This document shows, piece after piece, positions 37,573 to 38,460 of a DNA stretch of 38,460 nucleotides; position 1 is the first letter of the stretch; each line of letters opens with the position of its first letter. The notes beneath the pieces are model-generated. The model was not told where the DNA came from and did no database searches. It saw only the letters and a list, made by a program, of their open reading frames with translations. Source of the DNA: Planctomicrobium piriforme (GTDB lineage Bacteria; Planctomycetota; Planctomycetia; Planctomycetales; Planctomycetaceae); the NCBI GenBank assembly GCA_945860955.1, contig CAMATH010000080.1, positions 1 through 38,460 on the forward strand, given 5' to 3'. The position numbers were made by a program, and so were the translations under genes.

Positions 37573-38460
37573 GGGCAAACGCCGCCTCCGCCTTCTGAGT
37601 TTCTGATTCCACGACATCCTTGAGTGCCCGTGCCGTTCGATTTCTTATGTCGAGCGGCCCGACGGATGATCTCAACCTCATTTCGTTGTCGAAAGGGCCG
37701 TTCCGCAGCAGAGGAATCGTCTCTTTGAACGGGACCGATTCCACTTTGTACTCAACGCCGCCCACCGAGACCAATTTCCGCTCCCTCTGGAAGTTTGTTA
37801 TTTTGTGGTGGAACCGCGAGCGCCTTGACCGCAGTCCAGGCTTTGTCCTCACCATGTGTCAAGACCCAGACCGCCGGCCCGTCCTGACCTGGTTTCGAAG
37901 TGCCTGGTGGTTCTGCATTCGCCAGCTCCTGAAGACCCACCTGGCTCAAAAGGAGCCATCGGTAACCGCCGTCAGCGTACTCACCTCCAGTGAGTACATA
38001 GGCCTGCCAATCGGCAATCGGCGCAGCGTGCTCCGGCGACTTTTCAGCCGCCGTCTCGGCTTCCAGTAACGCCACCAGCGCCTTGGCCGTAATTTCCATT
38101 CCAGCGAGCGGCGGGAAGCGGCAGTGGAGAAAACCCTTTCCGTTGGGATTTTTCAGCAACTGGATTGCGATATCCACCGGCACCGGTTCGACCCCGTACT
38201 CGACATCCCCAATGTGAACCTTGTGATCGTCTGAACTGTTTTTCCTGATGAGCGGTGGGATCTTGATTGGCTGTCCATCCGAATTCCAGATGGCACTCTT
38301 TCCATGAGTTTCGATCCATACTTCGCACGCGTCCAGAATTGGCGGAGAAGCCTGCGGTGGGGTGGGAGTCGTAAATTCCCCGGAGACGGCCAATTTTTCG
38401 AGCTTCTGGCGGCTGATCAGGAGCCAGTGATATCCGGACTCCGCATTCGTCCCGCCAGTC
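37573..38460 (-). pseudogene. Internally repeated protein, frameshifted, runs off right edge
   Basis: The minus-strand frame enters from beyond 38460 and encodes about two copies of a 150-residue unit. Unit 1 has TGGTNAESGYHWLLISRQKL, a polar linker, HKVHIGDVEYGVEPVPVDIA and ITAKALVALLEAETA. Unit 2 has TGGEYADGGYRWLLLSQVGL, VWVLTHGEDKAWTAVKALAV, and then, in a different frame, VSVGGVEYKVESVPFKETIP with TARALKDVVESETQKAEA. The frame change lies near 37765-37780; the first frame stops at 37752. After about 37573 no similarity continues and the other frame is not coding-like. No known domain is recognised. The shared pattern VEYxVExVP and ALxxxxExET makes the repeat assignment firm. Confidence 0.7.

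Overview
The window reads as a chromosomal piece of a planctomycete. Supporting signs are the proteins with WxxGxW repeats, the DUF1080 remnant, several secreted Cys-rich proteins of planctomycete type, the planctomycete-type COG1943 transposases, and high-GC translation and transcription genes without close proteobacterial features. This assignment rests on recognising families by eye, not on a search.

The left 22 kb is accessory and partly decayed. It opens with the 5' part of an OprB-type porin (minus strand). A candidate short RNA or leader with a strong terminator follows, then a short DUF2294-like gene, a secreted WxxGxW/EPKP protein, a small eRF1-like (baeRF) protein, a multiply broken secreted-protein gene, a membrane protein and a broken DUF1080 gene. 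Five remnants of one REP-associated-tyrosine-transposase (RAYT, COG1943) element lie among these genes, all in the same orientation, with recognisable terminal inverted repeats (TIRs). Two of them share an identical 95-base internal deletion.

From 8.1 to 20.3 kb lies a heavy-metal efflux locus. It holds two Cys-rich 'PCCC' secreted proteins, a His/Cys-rich secreted protein, two lipoproteins with Cys-pair (TRASH/YHS-like) C-termini, a double-length RND periplasmic adaptor and an HME-type RND pump. These are followed by an EF-hand protein and a three-gene ECF sigma / small membrane protein / membrane-anchored periplasmic sensor operon resembling Cnr-type control. A transposase copy has inserted at the 3' end of the pump gene and supplies its stop codon. 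No outer-membrane channel gene is present.

From 22.6 to 37.2 kb the window is core and intact: tRNA-Thr(TGT), tRNA-Tyr(GTA), tRNA-Gly(TCC), tRNA-Thr(GGT), tuf, rpmG, tRNA-Trp(CCA), secE, nusG, rplK, rplA, rplJ, rplL, rpoB, rpoC. This order is widely conserved in bacteria. The block ends at a textbook intrinsic terminator. The last kilobase holds a frameshifted, internally repeated gene on the minus strand that runs off the right edge.

I did not find a CRISPR array, a prophage or an obviously new defence system. The most distinctive content is the metal-efflux locus with its unfamiliar Cys-rich proteins and double adaptor, and the well-preserved record of decay and non-autonomous amplification of the RAYT element.
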